Below, in pieces: positions 1 to 9,261 of a stretch of 64,000 bases of DNA. A program made the translations under genes and the position numbers. How positions within the stretch are numbered: the first letter of the stretch is position 1; each line of letters begins with the position of its first letter. The notes under the pieces were generated by a model. The model was not told the DNA's origin and did not search any database. It saw only the letters and a list, made by a program, of their open reading frames with translations. The DNA comes from Peterkaempfera bronchialis (GTDB lineage: Bacteria > Actinomycetota > Actinomycetes > Streptomycetales > Streptomycetaceae): NCBI RefSeq assembly GCF_003258605.2, contig NZ_CP031264.1, positions 6,192,232-6,256,231 on the forward strand, in the 5' to 3' direction.

Positions 1-2085
1 GGACCCGGGCACGGCGGGGTAGAGGCCGAGCATCGACCAGACGTACCAGGAGGACATCGCGCCCAGGTCGTCGTTGCCGAACTGCCCCTCCGGAGAGTCG
101 GACCAGAGCGTCTGCTGCACCTCGCGCACGGCCCGCTGGGTCTTCCATGGCTCGCCGGTCCAGTCGTACTGCCACGGGATGCCGATGCTGGGCTCGTTGT
201 TGAGGTCGGCCAGGGTGGGCGCGGGGGTGCGGATGTCCTCCAGCAGGCCGTCCAGATAGCGGCTCCAGGCCCGGGCGCCGCCTCGGCCCTCGATCAGCCG
301 CCGCAGGTTGAACGCCACCATCGGCGTGTACTGGGCGGAGGTGCCCTCCACAAAGCCCCGGGTGGCGCCCGGGGTGAAGCCCGGCGCGAAGCCGCCCGCC
401 GCGAGCCGGGGCTGGAGGTAGCCGCTGGCCGTGTTGAAGAGGTTCTGCCAGTCCTGCGCCCGGCTCGCGAACCGGGTGTAGGTGGCCCGGTCGCCGAGGC
501 TCCTGGCGAAGGCGGCGATGGCATAGTCCGCGTTGTCGTACTCCAACTGCGTGGAGACCGTGCCGTAGAAGTGGCAGCAGCTCCAGTTGCGGCCGTCCAC
601 CGGCAGATAGCCCAGCCGGTCGCGGACCGCCTGGCCGGGCCGCGCGTGGTTGGGTCCGACGGCCTCGCGGACCATCACCTCCAGCGCCCGCCGGGTATCG
701 AAGGAGCGCGCTCCAAAGGCGTGCGCCCCCGCGATGATGCCGTCCGCCGGGTCGCCGACCATGACCCAGCTCTCGCCGTTGTTCTGCGCCCACTTGGGCA
801 GCGAGCCGCCCTCGTCGTAGTCGCGCAGCATGGCGGTCACCATGTCGCTCGCCACCGCCGGGTCCACCAGCGCCATCAGCTCGGCCTGGGTGCGGTAGGT
901 GTCCCAGCCGGAGAAGTTGGCGTACTGGGCGTGGCCGCGTGGCACCGTGTGCACCCGCTTGTCCATGCCCGCGTAGCGGCCGTCGACGTCGCTGAAGACA
1001 TTGGGGTGCAGCAGCGCGTGGTAGAGCGCGGTGTAGAACTGCACCTGCTCCTCACGGGTGCCGCCGGCCACCGCGATCCGGCCGAGCAGCCGGTTCCACG
1101 CGGTGTGGGCGTCGTCCTCCAGCGCGTCGACGTCCTTGGCCGCCACCTCCCGGTCCAGATTGCGCCGGGCCCCCTCCTGGCTGGTGTACGAGATGCCGAT
1201 CCGGGCGGTGACGGTGCGCCCGGCGGCGGTGTCGAAGAGCGCATATGCCCCGTCCCGGCCGGACAGCTCGGGGCTCACCGGTCGGGACAGGGCGGTCCTG
1301 GTGGAGCCGCGCCAGGTGCCGCCGCCGACCAGCGGCCGGTCGAAGACGATGGCGAAGTGCAGGGTGTAGGTGTTGCCCGCGCGGCAGAAGTGGCCGCTCT
1401 CCACCGACCCGGTGATCTCGTGGTCGGAGACGAACCGGACCCGCGTCCCGTCCACCTGGGTGGCGCCGCCGCGCAGCTTCAGCAGCAGCCGGGCGTCCTG
1501 GCCCGCCGGGAAGGTGAACCGGGCGATCCCGGCCCGCGTCGCACTGGCCAGCTCGGTGGTGACGCCGCTGTCGTCCGTGACCCCGTAGAAGCCCGCCCGT
1601 ACACTCTCCCGGCCGTGCGAGAAGCCCACCGACGCCTTGCCCGGGGAGGTCGGCATCGCCCCTGCCACCGGAAGCAGCGGAACGTCCCCGGCGGCGGCGC
1701 AGCCCGGCCCGCTCAGATGGGTCAGGCTGAAGCCGGAGAGCCGCTTCGCCCGGTAGGCGTACCCGCCGCCGTAGGGGCGGTCCGGCGTGGTGTCGGGCCC
1801 CAGCTGCATCATGCCGAACGGGACCACCGGGCCGGGGAAGGTGTGCACCACCCCGCCCGTGCCGATCAGGGGGTCGACCAGCGACGCCGGATCGGCCACC
1901 AGGTGCGGCCCGCGCGGTCCGGCCGGGCCGTACGCGGGCGCGGGCGCCGCGGCCAGCAGCGCCAGGGCAGCGGCACCGGCGCCGAAGGCCCGCCCCGCGC
2001 CGGGCAGCAGCAGCGGCAGCGACGGCAGCGAGGGAAGCGACGGCAGGCGCCGCTTCCGGGCGGCGGCGAGCGGTGCAGCGGACAT
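1..2085 (-). CDS. GH92 family alpha-1,2-mannosidase, 3' end outside window
   Basis: Secreted glycoside hydrolase family 92 exo-mannosidase, expected to trim alpha-mannosides with calcium. 695 codons are in the window and the frame is open at base 1, so the C-terminal part is missing. It starts at ATG 2085 after GGGAGGG. An N-terminal basic stretch and Leu/Ala-rich segment (about residues 10-50) look like a signal peptide. Family motifs follow: VDPLIGTG then FPGPVVPFGMMQLGPDT (about residues 70-100), SGWDTYRTQ in the catalytic domain, and GNDDLGAMSSWYVWS just before the edge, which is the expected order. It is a single gene with its own leader. Family assignment is firm; linkage specificity is inferred. 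Confidence 0.95.
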   Translation of the reverse strand, partial: MSAAPLAAARKRRLPSLPSLPSLPLLLPGAGRAFGAGAAALALLAAAPAPAYGPAGPRGPHLVADPASLVDPLIGTGGVVHTFPGPVVPFGMMQLGPDTTPDRPYGGGYAYRAKRLSGFSLTHLSGPGCAAAGDVPLLPVAGAMPTSPGKASVGFSHGRESVRAGFYGVTDDSGVTTELASATRAGIARFTFPAGQDARLLLKLRGGATQVDGTRVRFVSDHEITGSVESGHFCRAGNTYTLHFAIVFDRPLVGGGTWRGSTRTALSRPVSPELSGRDGAYALFDTAAGRTVTARIGISYTSQEGARRNLDREVAAKDVDALEDDAHTAWNRLLGRIAVAGGTREEQVQFYTALYHALLHPNVFSDVDGRYAGMDKRVHTVPRGHAQYANFSGWDTYRTQAELMALVDPAVASDMVTAMLRDYDEGGSLPKWAQNNGESWVMVGDPADGIIAGAHAFGARSFDTRRALEVMVREAVGPNHARPGQAVRDRLGYLPVDGRNWSCCHFYGTVSTQLEYDNADYAIAAFARSLGDRATYTRFASRAQDWQNLFNTASGYLQPRLAAGGFAPGFTPGATRGFVEGTSAQYTPMVAFNLRRLIEGRGGARAWSRYLDGLLEDIRTPAPTLADLNNEPSIGIPWQYDWTGEPWKTQRAVREVQQTLWSDSPEGQFGNDDLGAMSSWYVWSMLGLYPAVPGS

Positions 2086-2262
2086 GGGTGGTCCCTCCCC
2101 TGACGCGACGGCCGTCCCGTCGACGGGCGAGGCGGCCACCGGAACGGAGGCGCTGCTGGCACGCCTCGCCAGCACCGTAGGGGTGCTGCGGGCCCACCGG
2201 CCCGGCACGCTCCGGGGCCGCCACGCGGCTCACCCGGACGGCCCATCGCCCGACCCGCCGGA

Positions 2263-3120
2263 TCAGGCGTCGCGTCTCCGCAGCAGTACGGCGCCGGCGG
2301 CCAGCGCCGCCGCCGCGTACCCGCAGAGCACGGCGAAGCCGGTCCACGGAGCGAGCAGCGGCGGCACGGGAAGGAGGGTGGTCAGCGACTGGCCCGCCAC
2401 GCTGGGCAGGTACGGGAGGATGTGGTCGCGCCAGGAGCCCGGCAGCACCTCGGCCAGGCCCGGGACCACCAGCAGCAGCCCGAGGACGGCGGCGATGGAC
2501 CCGGCGGTACTGCGGATCAGAGCGCCGACGCCGACGGCCAGCAGCCCGACCACGGTGAGGTAGAGGGCGGTGCCCAGCACCACCCGGACGACCCCGGGGG
2601 CGGACAGCGCGGTCTCCAGGCCCCGGCCGGCCAGCAGCCGCTGCCCGAGCAGAAAGGCCACCGGGCAGGCGGCGCCGGTGAGGACCAGGGTGGCGGCGCC
2701 GAAGACCGCGGCCTTGGCCCAGAGCACCGGCAGCCGCCGGGGCACGGCCGCCAGGGTGGTGCGGATCAGACCGGTCGCGTACTCGCCGGTGACCACCAGG
2801 ACGCCGAGCACCCCGACCGCCAGCTGGGCCAGGAAGAACCCCTTGAGGCTCTGCTCGGCGGGGCTGAAGCGAAGCCGCTCCTCCACCGGCAGCCGGTCCC
2901 AGCGGTTGACGGTCACCCAGCAGACCAGCGCGCCGAAGCCGACGATCGCGGCCACCGCCGCCAGCAGGGTGGCCCAACTGGAGCGCAGCGAGCCGAACTT
3001 GATCCACTCGGAGCGGACCACGCGGGCCAGGGTCACCGGACCGGTGCCCGTCCCGGTGCCCGCTCCGGGTCCCCCACCGGGTGCGGCGGGGGAGCGCAGG
3101 GCGGTGGCGGCGGTGCTCAT
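2263..3120 (-). CDS. ABC transporter permease (ABC-2 type)
   Basis: 285-aa integral membrane subunit of an exporter. After a Gly/Thr/Pro-rich N-terminus it has a conserved SEWIKFGSLRS motif (about residue 38), typical of actinobacterial ABC-2 permeases, then about six hydrophobic helices and a C-terminal LLRRRDA tail. ATG 3120 overlaps the stop of the upstream ATPase (ATGA), so the two are translationally coupled and should form one transporter. The substrate cannot be read; such pairs often export antibiotics or lipids. Confidence 0.9.
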   Translation of the reverse strand: MSTAATALRSPAAPGGGPGAGTGTGTGPVTLARVVRSEWIKFGSLRSSWATLLAAVAAIVGFGALVCWVTVNRWDRLPVEERLRFSPAEQSLKGFFLAQLAVGVLGVLVVTGEYATGLIRTTLAAVPRRLPVLWAKAAVFGAATLVLTGAACPVAFLLGQRLLAGRGLETALSAPGVVRVVLGTALYLTVVGLLAVGVGALIRSTAGSIAAVLGLLLVVPGLAEVLPGSWRDHILPYLPSVAGQSLTTLLPVPPLLAPWTGFAVLCGYAAAALAAGAVLLRRRDA

Positions 3121-4085
3121 GCAGGCTCCTCGACGGGTTCGGGCCGGGATTCGGGCCGGGATTCGGGCCGGGGTCGGCGCGGGGGCGACTGGTACTCCAC
3201 GGCGTCGCGGGTCAGCTCCATGAACGCCTCCTCCAGGGACGCCTGCTGCGGTGTCAGCTCGCAGAGCGGCACCCCGTGGTCGGCGGCCAGCCGGCCGATC
3301 CGCTCGCTGTCCGCCCCGGCGACCTCGATGACGTCGGGGCGGTCGCCCCCGGAGATCCGGGCGCCCAGCTCGGCCAGCAGCCGGCCGAGCCGGGCGGCCT
3401 CCGGGGTGCGTACCCGCACCGTGCGGCCGGACGCCCCCCGGGTGAACTCCTCGACCGAGGTGTCGGCGATCAGCCGCCCCCGGCCGATCACGATCAGCCG
3501 CTCGGCGGTCAGCGCCATCTCGCTCATCAGGTGCGAGGAGACCAGCACCGTGCGCCCCTCGGCCGCGAGGGAGGTCAGCAGGGTGCGGATCCACAGCACG
3601 CCCTCCGGGTCGAGTCCATTGACCGGCTCGTCCAGCACCAGCGTGGCCGGGTCGCCCAGCAGCGCGTTGGCGATGCCCAGCCGCTGGCCCATGCCCAGAG
3701 AGAAGCCGCCGACCCGGCGGTGTGCGACCGCGCGCAGACCGACCAGGTCGACCACCTCCTCGACCCGGGCCCGGGGGATGCCGTGGGTCGCGGCCAGCGC
3801 GGACAGGTGGTGGAAGGCGCTGCGCCCGCCGTGGGCCGCGCGGGCCTCCAGCATCGCGCCGACCTCGCGCAGCGGCGCCGGATGGTCGGCGTAGCGGCGG
3901 CCGTTCACGGTGACCGCCCCCGCGCTGGGGGCGTCCAGGCCGAGGATCATCCGCATCGTGGTGGACTTCCCGGCGCCGTTGGGGCCGAGGAATCCGGTGA
4001 CCACGCCGGGGCGGACGGTGAAGGAGAGGTCCTCGACGGCGGTGCTGGGGCCGTAGCGCTTGGTCAGGCCGACGGCTTCGATCAT
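3117..4085 (-). CDS. ABC transporter ATP-binding protein
   Basis: 322-aa nucleotide-binding subunit partnered with the permease that overlaps its stop codon. Walker A GPNGAGKST is at residues 34-42, a signature-like FSLGMGQRLGIA near residue 133, Walker B LVLDEPVNGLDP, and the H-loop in VLVSSHLMSEM. The C-terminal region about residues 210-300 is the usual DrrA/CcmA-like extension, ending in a repeated Arg-Pro-Glu-Ser tail encoded by three near-identical 12-bp units (3137-3175). The signature has Met instead of Gly at its fourth position (SLGMGQ), common in this subfamily. Role in export is by family; substrate unknown. Confidence 0.92.
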   Translation of the reverse strand: MIEAVGLTKRYGPSTAVEDLSFTVRPGVVTGFLGPNGAGKSTTMRMILGLDAPSAGAVTVNGRRYADHPAPLREVGAMLEARAAHGGRSAFHHLSALAATHGIPRARVEEVVDLVGLRAVAHRRVGGFSLGMGQRLGIANALLGDPATLVLDEPVNGLDPEGVLWIRTLLTSLAAEGRTVLVSSHLMSEMALTAERLIVIGRGRLIADTSVEEFTRGASGRTVRVRTPEAARLGRLLAELGARISGGDRPDVIEVAGADSERIGRLAADHGVPLCELTPQQASLEEAFMELTRDAVEYQSPPRRPRPESRPESRPEPVEEPA

Positions 4086-4318
4086 GGCGGTCCCTCGGAG
4101 CGGCGTACGGAGATGACGGTCCCACGCTAGGCCGGGCCCGCAGCCGCCGCACGGCTACCGCACGGCCGCCGCAGGGGCGGGGTGGGGGCCGGGGTGGACG
4201 ACGGGCGGGCGGGCCCCGGGGTCCGACGGCGCGGCGGGGAACCATCGCCCCGTTGGGCCGTTCGGGTCCCCGGCCGTGGGGCCGGGCGCCGGGCGGCTCC
4301 GGCGCACGCCCGGGTGCG

Positions 4319-6814
4319 CTACGGCTGACGCCGCGTCACTCCGGCGCCCGGCTGCGGATCGCGCGCCCGTACCGCGAGTTCGCTCCAGACCTGCTTGCCG
4401 CCGCCCATCGGCAGCGAGCCGAAGGCGGCGGAGACCGCCTCGACCAGCAGGATGCCCCGGCCGCCGGTGGCCTCCCAGCCGATGCCGGTCGGCTTGAACG
4501 GGGAGCGGGGCGAGGCATCCGTCACCGCGATCCGCAGCCGGTCGGCGACATGGGTGAGGTCCAGCCGTACCGGACCCTGGGTGTGCACCAGGGCGTTGGT
4601 GACCAGCTCGGAGACGACCAGCAGGGCGGTGTCCCGCTCCTCGGCGAGCCCCCAGGAGGCCAGGGTGCGGGCGACAAAGCGGCGCGCATGGGAGACGGCC
4701 TCGGGCAGCCGCCACACCGTCCAGCCGGAGCGCACCGGCAGCGACCCCATCCCGTCGTAGCGCAGCAGCAGCACCGCGACATCGTCGTCGCGCCGCTTGG
4801 TGCCGCCCAGCAGGGCGTCGGCGACCAGCTCCACATCGCCCGGTTCGGTACGGCCGAGCACCTCGCAGAGCCGGGCCAGCCCGTCGTCCAGGGTGAGGGT
4901 GCGGGACTCCACCAGGCCGTCCGTGGTGAGCACCAGCACCGTGCCGGGGGTCAAAGCCAGCGGGGTGACCGGGTAGTAGGCGTCACCGTCCACGCCCAGC
5001 GGCGGGCCGCCCTCCGCGACCACCACCTCGGTGGTGCCGTCGGGCAGGCGCAGCACCGGCGGGATGTGCCCGGCCCGCGCGCACCAGGCGGCGCCCTCCT
5101 CCATGTCGACCACGACATAGCAGCAGGTGGCGAAGAGGTCGGTGCCCATGCCGACCAGCAGTCGGTTGGCGTGCGAGACCACCACGTCCGCCGGGTGCCC
5201 CTCCACCGCATAGGCGCGGATCGCCGTCCGCATCTGGCCCATCAGGGTCGCCGCCCCGGCGTTGTGCCCCTGGACGTCGCCGATCACCAGCGCCACCCGG
5301 CCGTCGGTCAGCGGGATCACGTCGTACCAGTCGCCGCCCACCTCAAGCCCGGCCGCCGCCGGGAGGTAGCGGGCGACGGCGGTGCCGCCGGGCAGCTCCG
5401 GCAGCCGGCGCGGCAGCAGGCTCCGTTGCAGGGTGGCGACCAGCTCATGCTCGGCGTCCAGCGTCCGGGCCCGGTCCAGGGCCTGGCCGGCCAGTGTGGC
5501 GGTGGCGGTGAGCAGGGTCCGCTCGTCGGCGCTGACCTCGTGCGGCTCCGCCCAACCCACCAGGCAGGCGCCGACCACCCGGCCGGCCGACGGCAGCGGC
5601 AGCAGGGCCAGGCCGCCGGGCCCCACGCCGGCGAGCGCCGGTTCCAGCGGGGCGCCGGCCGGCCAGACCGAGGCGCGGCCCTCGCGGAGTGCGGCCTCCA
5701 GGGTGGGCATGGCGCGGACCGGGGCGTCGGGCCACTCGGAGCGCCACTCCGAGCGCCACAGGTCCGGCCAGGCGTCCGGCTCCGGCGGGTCGAGCATGGT
5801 GACCACCAGCCGTTCCGCCTCCAGCTCGGCCAGCGCCACCCGGGCGGCGCCCAGCGGGTGCCGGATCGCGGAGACGACGGCCCGGCCGACGTCCTGGACG
5901 GTGACGGCGGTCGCCAGCGTGGCGGCCAGCCGCTGCACCCGGGCGGTGTCGTCCACGCCGGGCCGCAGATGGGAGGCGTCGGCGACGGTGCCCAGCAGCC
6001 GGGTGGGGCAGCCCTCGGTGCCGAGGGAGACCTCGCTGCGCATCCGCAGCCAGGCCAGTTCGCCGGTCCGGCGGCGGATCCGGAACTCCAGGTCGCGGCC
6101 GACCGCGCGGCGGCCCGGGTCCAGGGTGGACATCAGGGCGGGCAGGTCCTCCGGCACGGCGAGCGCCAGCAGCGTCTCCACCTGCCCGTCGAACTCGGCG
6201 GCAGCCAGGCCGAAGAGCTCCAGCACCCGCGCGTCGACCTCCAGGTGCCCGGTGGTGAGGGTCAGCGAGAAGTTGCCGACGCCGTTGCCACGGGCCGTCC
6301 GGCCAGGCGCGGGGAGGGTGCGATGGGCGGCGATCCGGTCGGCGAAGAGGTTCAGCACCTGGCGGTACTCGGCGTCGAAGCCCTCCGGGCACTCGTCCAC
6401 CACCAGCAGGCAGCCCCGGCTCCGCCCGTCGCCGTCCAGCGGCAGCACGGCCAGCGACACCCCGTCGTCGGACAGCATCGGCTCATGGAGGTCGCCGACC
6501 GCGTCCTCGGACGCCAGCCAGAGCGGTCGGCCGGAGGCATGGGCGGCGGAGAGCGGGGAGCGGCCGGGTACGGGGTAGGTGCGGCGCAGCCCGTAGAGCG
6601 CGCGTGGGACTCCGGCCTCCTCGACCAGGGTCAGTTCGTCGGCGCGCTCGCGGGTCGCGTACACCGTGGCCAGGGTCGCGCCGGTCGACACCAGCACCTG
6701 CTCGATGAGGGCCCGCAGCGGGATCGCGGAGTCCGGACCGGCTTCGATCAGCCTGAGGGCGAGATCCGCACGGAGCGTCCTCGTCCCGCGTCTCTTGGTC
6801 TCCTCGACGGCCAT
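4319..6814 (-). CDS. SpoIIE-type PP2C phosphatase with GAF, PAS and anti-sigma ATPase domains
   Basis: 831-aa cytosolic multidomain regulator. Order: N-terminal GAF-like region (about 30-170), a PAS-like region (about 185-300), a second GAF (about 310-465), a PP2C/SpoIIE phosphatase with GGDWYDV at about residue 492, DVQGH, TTDGLVE and RRDDDVAV, and a C-terminal HATPase_c domain with SELVTNALVH at about residue 735 and GGRGILLVE. Such proteins dephosphorylate anti-anti-sigma factors and can carry a built-in RsbW-like kinase. Start chosen at ATG 6814 because the open frame upstream of it is low-complexity and GGAGAC lies just before it. No STAS partner is adjacent. Confidence 0.9.
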   Translation of the reverse strand: MAVEETKRRGTRTLRADLALRLIEAGPDSAIPLRALIEQVLVSTGATLATVYATRERADELTLVEEAGVPRALYGLRRTYPVPGRSPLSAAHASGRPLWLASEDAVGDLHEPMLSDDGVSLAVLPLDGDGRSRGCLLVVDECPEGFDAEYRQVLNLFADRIAAHRTLPAPGRTARGNGVGNFSLTLTTGHLEVDARVLELFGLAAAEFDGQVETLLALAVPEDLPALMSTLDPGRRAVGRDLEFRIRRRTGELAWLRMRSEVSLGTEGCPTRLLGTVADASHLRPGVDDTARVQRLAATLATAVTVQDVGRAVVSAIRHPLGAARVALAELEAERLVVTMLDPPEPDAWPDLWRSEWRSEWPDAPVRAMPTLEAALREGRASVWPAGAPLEPALAGVGPGGLALLPLPSAGRVVGACLVGWAEPHEVSADERTLLTATATLAGQALDRARTLDAEHELVATLQRSLLPRRLPELPGGTAVARYLPAAAGLEVGGDWYDVIPLTDGRVALVIGDVQGHNAGAATLMGQMRTAIRAYAVEGHPADVVVSHANRLLVGMGTDLFATCCYVVVDMEEGAAWCARAGHIPPVLRLPDGTTEVVVAEGGPPLGVDGDAYYPVTPLALTPGTVLVLTTDGLVESRTLTLDDGLARLCEVLGRTEPGDVELVADALLGGTKRRDDDVAVLLLRYDGMGSLPVRSGWTVWRLPEAVSHARRFVARTLASWGLAEERDTALLVVSELVTNALVHTQGPVRLDLTHVADRLRIAVTDASPRSPFKPTGIGWEATGGRGILLVEAVSAAFGSLPMGGGKQVWSELAVRARDPQPGAGVTRRQP

Positions 6815-7023
6815 CTGGTCATTACACCGTCTCCGTGCGGCCTGCGCAGCCGGATGCACGGGTTCTGCCGGACCCGGTTGCCGGGCCCGTTTCCGGCATC
6901 GTATGCGGGGCGGGCGGCGCGGGACATGGATCGGCATGGATCGGCGGGGGCGGCGGGGGTGAACCGGGGGCGCGCGGGGCGCGTAGTCGCTCTGCCAGGG
7001 CCGCGCACCCAAGGAGAGCCGTC

Positions 7024-7569
7024 ATGACCGTCAGCCGGGCGACCCCCCAGCCCGAACCCGACCGTGCCCCTGCCCCGGACCTCGGCCGGGCGCCCGACTG
7101 GGCGCCCGGCCGGGCGCCCGGGCTGCGGGGCGGGCCGCGCCGGTTCCAGGTCGGGCTGCTGGCCGCCTCGACGCTCGCCGCCGCGCTGGCGGCGGTGGCC
7201 TTCACCGGTGGGGCACGGCCGCCGGGCACCGCCGAGGTCGCGCTGGCGGCCCCGGCGCCGTCCCGGTCGCCCGCCCCGGCCGACCTGGCGCGGCTGGCGT
7301 CGCTCTCCGGCTGCACCCTGCGCCTGGCCACCAGCAACGCCGACTTCCGGCAGGGGGTCTGCACCGCGCCCGCCGGGCGGGTCGTCCTGGTCACCTTCAC
7401 CAGTGAGGCGGGGCGGCGGCAGTGGACGACCGAGGCGGAGAGCTACGGCCAGTACCTGGTGGGCCCGCGCTGGGCGGTGGGCGGCGATCCGGCGCTGCTG
7501 GTGCGCTTGCAGTTCCGGCTGGGGGGCGTGGTGGAGGGGTCCACCGCGCACCAGGGCCACCCGGCGTGA
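7024..7569 (+). CDS. Membrane-anchored hypothetical protein
   Basis: 181 aa, not recognised as a named family. ATG 7024 follows a clear AAGGAGA site. A Pro/Ala-rich cytoplasmic N-terminus of about 45 residues precedes one hydrophobic helix (FQVGLLAASTLAAALAAVAF), then a Pro/Ala linker and a globular C-terminal part of about 95 residues with two cysteines (SGCTLR, GVCTAP) that could pair outside the membrane. It is divergent from the SpoIIE gene and converges on the PPOX gene, with only 16 bp between stops. Confidence 0.75.
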   Translation: MTVSRATPQPEPDRAPAPDLGRAPDWAPGRAPGLRGGPRRFQVGLLAASTLAAALAAVAFTGGARPPGTAEVALAAPAPSRSPAPADLARLASLSGCTLRLATSNADFRQGVCTAPAGRVVLVTFTSEAGRRQWTTEAESYGQYLVGPRWAVGGDPALLVRLQFRLGGVVEGSTAHQGHPA

Positions 7570-7585
7570 GGGGTGCGGCGGGCGG

Positions 7586-8062
7586 TCAGACCTGCCCGGC
7601 ATGCTCGGGCGGCGGCGGGAAGCCGCCGGTGGCGATCGGGCCCCAGCGCTCCGGGGTGACCCGGATCAGGCACTTGCCCTGGCGGCGCATGGCCTCCCGG
7701 TACTCGTCCCAGTCCGGGTGCTCACCCGCGATGCAGCGGTAGTAGTCGACCAGCGGCTCCAGAGCCTCCGGCAGGTCCAGCACCTCGGCCCGGCCGTCCA
7801 CCTGGACATAGGGGCCGTCCCAGTCGTCGGAGAGGACGCAGAGCGACACCCGGGGGTCGCGGCGGGCATTGCGGGACTTGACCCGCTCGGGGTAGGTGGA
7901 GACCACGACCCGGCCTTCCTCGTCCACCCCGCAGGCCACGGGGGAGGTCTGCGGGCGGCCGTCGGCGCGGGTGGTGATCAGCAGCGCCCGGTGGCGGGGC
8001 CGCAGGAAGTCCACGAGTTCGGCGAGGTCGGGGCGGTGCGCGGTAGCGAATCGGGGTGCCAT
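7586..8062 (-). CDS. PPOX-class F420/FMN-dependent oxidoreductase
   Basis: 158-aa split-barrel flavin/deazaflavin-binding protein of the pyridoxamine 5'-phosphate oxidase-like fold. Diagnostic features are LITTRADGRPQTSPV early in the chain, then VVVSTYPERVKSRNARRDPRVSLCVL and PYVQVDGRAEVLD, the pattern of TIGR03618-type Rv1155-like F420-dependent proteins. ATG 8062 is preferred over GTG 8071 because GGTAG sits at a workable distance from it. Substrate unknown; the cofactor preference is inferred from family pattern. Confidence 0.88.
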   Translation of the reverse strand: MAPRFATAHRPDLAELVDFLRPRHRALLITTRADGRPQTSPVACGVDEEGRVVVSTYPERVKSRNARRDPRVSLCVLSDDWDGPYVQVDGRAEVLDLPEALEPLVDYYRCIAGEHPDWDEYREAMRRQGKCLIRVTPERWGPIATGGFPPPPEHAGQV

Positions 8063-8150
8063 GGCGAGCACGCTACCGGCATCGGGCCGACCGTGCCCCG
8101 CCGGAGGGTCCGGCGGGGCTCGGCGGGGTGTGACGGGGCTTGACGGAGTG

Positions 8151-8609
8151 TCAGGCGGTGGGCTCGGGCTGCCGGGGCAGTCCGGTGCCGCCCAGTCGGG
8201 TCAGGTATCCGGCCAGCGCGGACACCTCGCCCGCCGCCCACTCCTCCCCGGTGAAGACGGCGGCGGCCAGCTGTCCGGCGGCCTTCTCGGCGTGGCGCAG
8301 CCGTTCCCGCCCGGCGTCGGTCAGCGAGGCGTACGCCACCCGGGCGTCGCGCGGGTCGGGCTCACGCTCGACCAGGCCGATCCGCTCCAGCGGGCCGAGC
8401 GACCGGGTGACGCCCGAGGCGGTCAGCCCCAGGGCGGTGGCGAGGTCCACCCGCCGCAGCCGGCCGCCGGGGGCGCTGCCGAGCTGCTGGAGCAGCAGGA
8501 AGTCCGCGAAGCTCAGGCCGTGCAGCCCGCCGAGCTGGTGGTCGAACCGCTTGACCAGCAGGGCCTGCGCCCGGGCGAGCCGCAGGCAGGCGTCCAGGTA
8601 CTCACTCAT
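8151..8609 (-). CDS. MarR-family transcriptional regulator
   Basis: 152-aa winged-helix regulator. The helix-turn-helix spans VDLATALGLTASGVTRSLGPLERIGLVEREPDPRDARVAYASLTDAG, where DxR in the wing is the MarR hallmark. ATG 8609 is placed five bases after AAGGAGG; a GTG one codon upstream is too close to it. It is divergent from the acetyltransferase at 8681, and two TTGAG-N2-CTCAA dyads lie between, so it probably represses both genes. Ligand unknown. Confidence 0.92.
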   Translation of the reverse strand: MSEYLDACLRLARAQALLVKRFDHQLGGLHGLSFADFLLLQQLGSAPGGRLRRVDLATALGLTASGVTRSLGPLERIGLVEREPDPRDARVAYASLTDAGRERLRHAEKAAGQLAAAVFTGEEWAAGEVSALAGYLTRLGGTGLPRQPEPTA

Positions 8610-8619
8610 CACTACCTCC

Positions 8620-8657
8620 TTGAGGGCTCAAGTATGCCACAACTATTGAGTGCTCAA
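8620..8657. promoter_or_regulatory. Two dyads, probable MarR operators
   Basis: TTGAGGGCTCAA (8620-8631) and TTGAGTGCTCAA (8646-8657) share arms TTGAG/CTCAA with a 2-bp centre. Their centres are 26 bp apart, about 2.5 helical turns. They occupy the whole divergent control region between the MarR gene and the acetyltransferase; one abuts the MarR ribosome site. Confidence 0.7.
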
Positions 8658-8680
8658 GGATATTCTCCGGGGCGGGCATA

Positions 8681-9196
8681 ATGGCCGCCATGCATCCGCA
8701 GCCCGCCCCGCACGCCCTCACCACCGCCCGGCTGGTGCTCCATGAGGTCCTCCCCGCCGAGGCCGCCGAACTGGCGGTGGGCCGCACCGCCGGCCGGGAG
8801 TGGCTCGGCGGCGTACCCGGGGAGGGCACCCGGGAGGCCGCAGGGCTGCTGACGCTCGCCGCCGAAGCCGGCTGCCACACCCCGCGCTGGGCCCTGTACC
8901 GGATCGCCCGCCGACCGGACGGCGTCTCGGTGGGCGGCATCGGCTTCCATGGACCGCCCGCCGACGGGGGCACCGAGATCGGCTTCGCCCTCGCCCCCGG
9001 CGCCCGCGGCCTCGGCTACGCCACCGAGGCCCTGCGGGCGCTGTCCGGCTGGGCGCTGCGGCAGCCCGGGGTCCACCGCGTCACCACCACCACGGCACCC
9101 GCCAACCAGCCCTCCCAGCGGGTGATGGACCGCGCCGGGTTCACCCGCCTCGCCGATGCGGACGGGCTCCACACCTATGAGCTGACCCGCTGCTGA
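8681..9196 (+). CDS. GNAT-family N-acetyltransferase
   Basis: 171-aa acetyl-CoA-dependent acetyltransferase of the RimJ/RimL type. It has TTARLVLHEV at the start, EIGFALAPGARGLGYATEALRALSGWAL for the acetyl-CoA pyrophosphate loop (motif A), and NQPSQRVMDRAGF (motif B). Start 8681; an ATG three codons later (8690) is equally possible because no strong ribosome site is visible. Divergent from the MarR gene and probably under its control. Substrate unknown. Confidence 0.9.
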   Translation: MAAMHPQPAPHALTTARLVLHEVLPAEAAELAVGRTAGREWLGGVPGEGTREAAGLLTLAAEAGCHTPRWALYRIARRPDGVSVGGIGFHGPPADGGTEIGFALAPGARGLGYATEALRALSGWALRQPGVHRVTTTTAPANQPSQRVMDRAGFTRLADADGLHTYELTRC

Positions 9197-9240
9197 GGGC
9201 CCCGTGCCGCCCACCTGCACGGTGGCGGCGCGGGGCCCTC
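9195..9240. terminator. Bidirectional stem-loop terminator
   Basis: GAGGGCCCCG pairs with CGGGGCCCTC, with further pairing inside through CCGCC/GGCGG. It lies at the acetyltransferase stop and 22 bp beyond the amine oxidase stop, so it can end both convergent transcripts. There is no T tract, as is common in this GC range. Confidence 0.65.
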
Positions 9241-9261
9241 GACAGCGGGTCGGTCGTGGCC

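Noticed and set aside
571-2103. Plus-strand open frame of 510 codons over the GH92 gene
   Set aside because: Low-complexity His/Val/Gly/Arg translation typical of the complement of GC-rich genes; the minus strand encodes GH92 motifs.
6815-7012. Upstream extension of the SpoIIE/GAF protein
   Set aside because: Arg/Pro-rich with no homology-like pattern; ATG 6814 has a ribosome-site-like GGAGAC.
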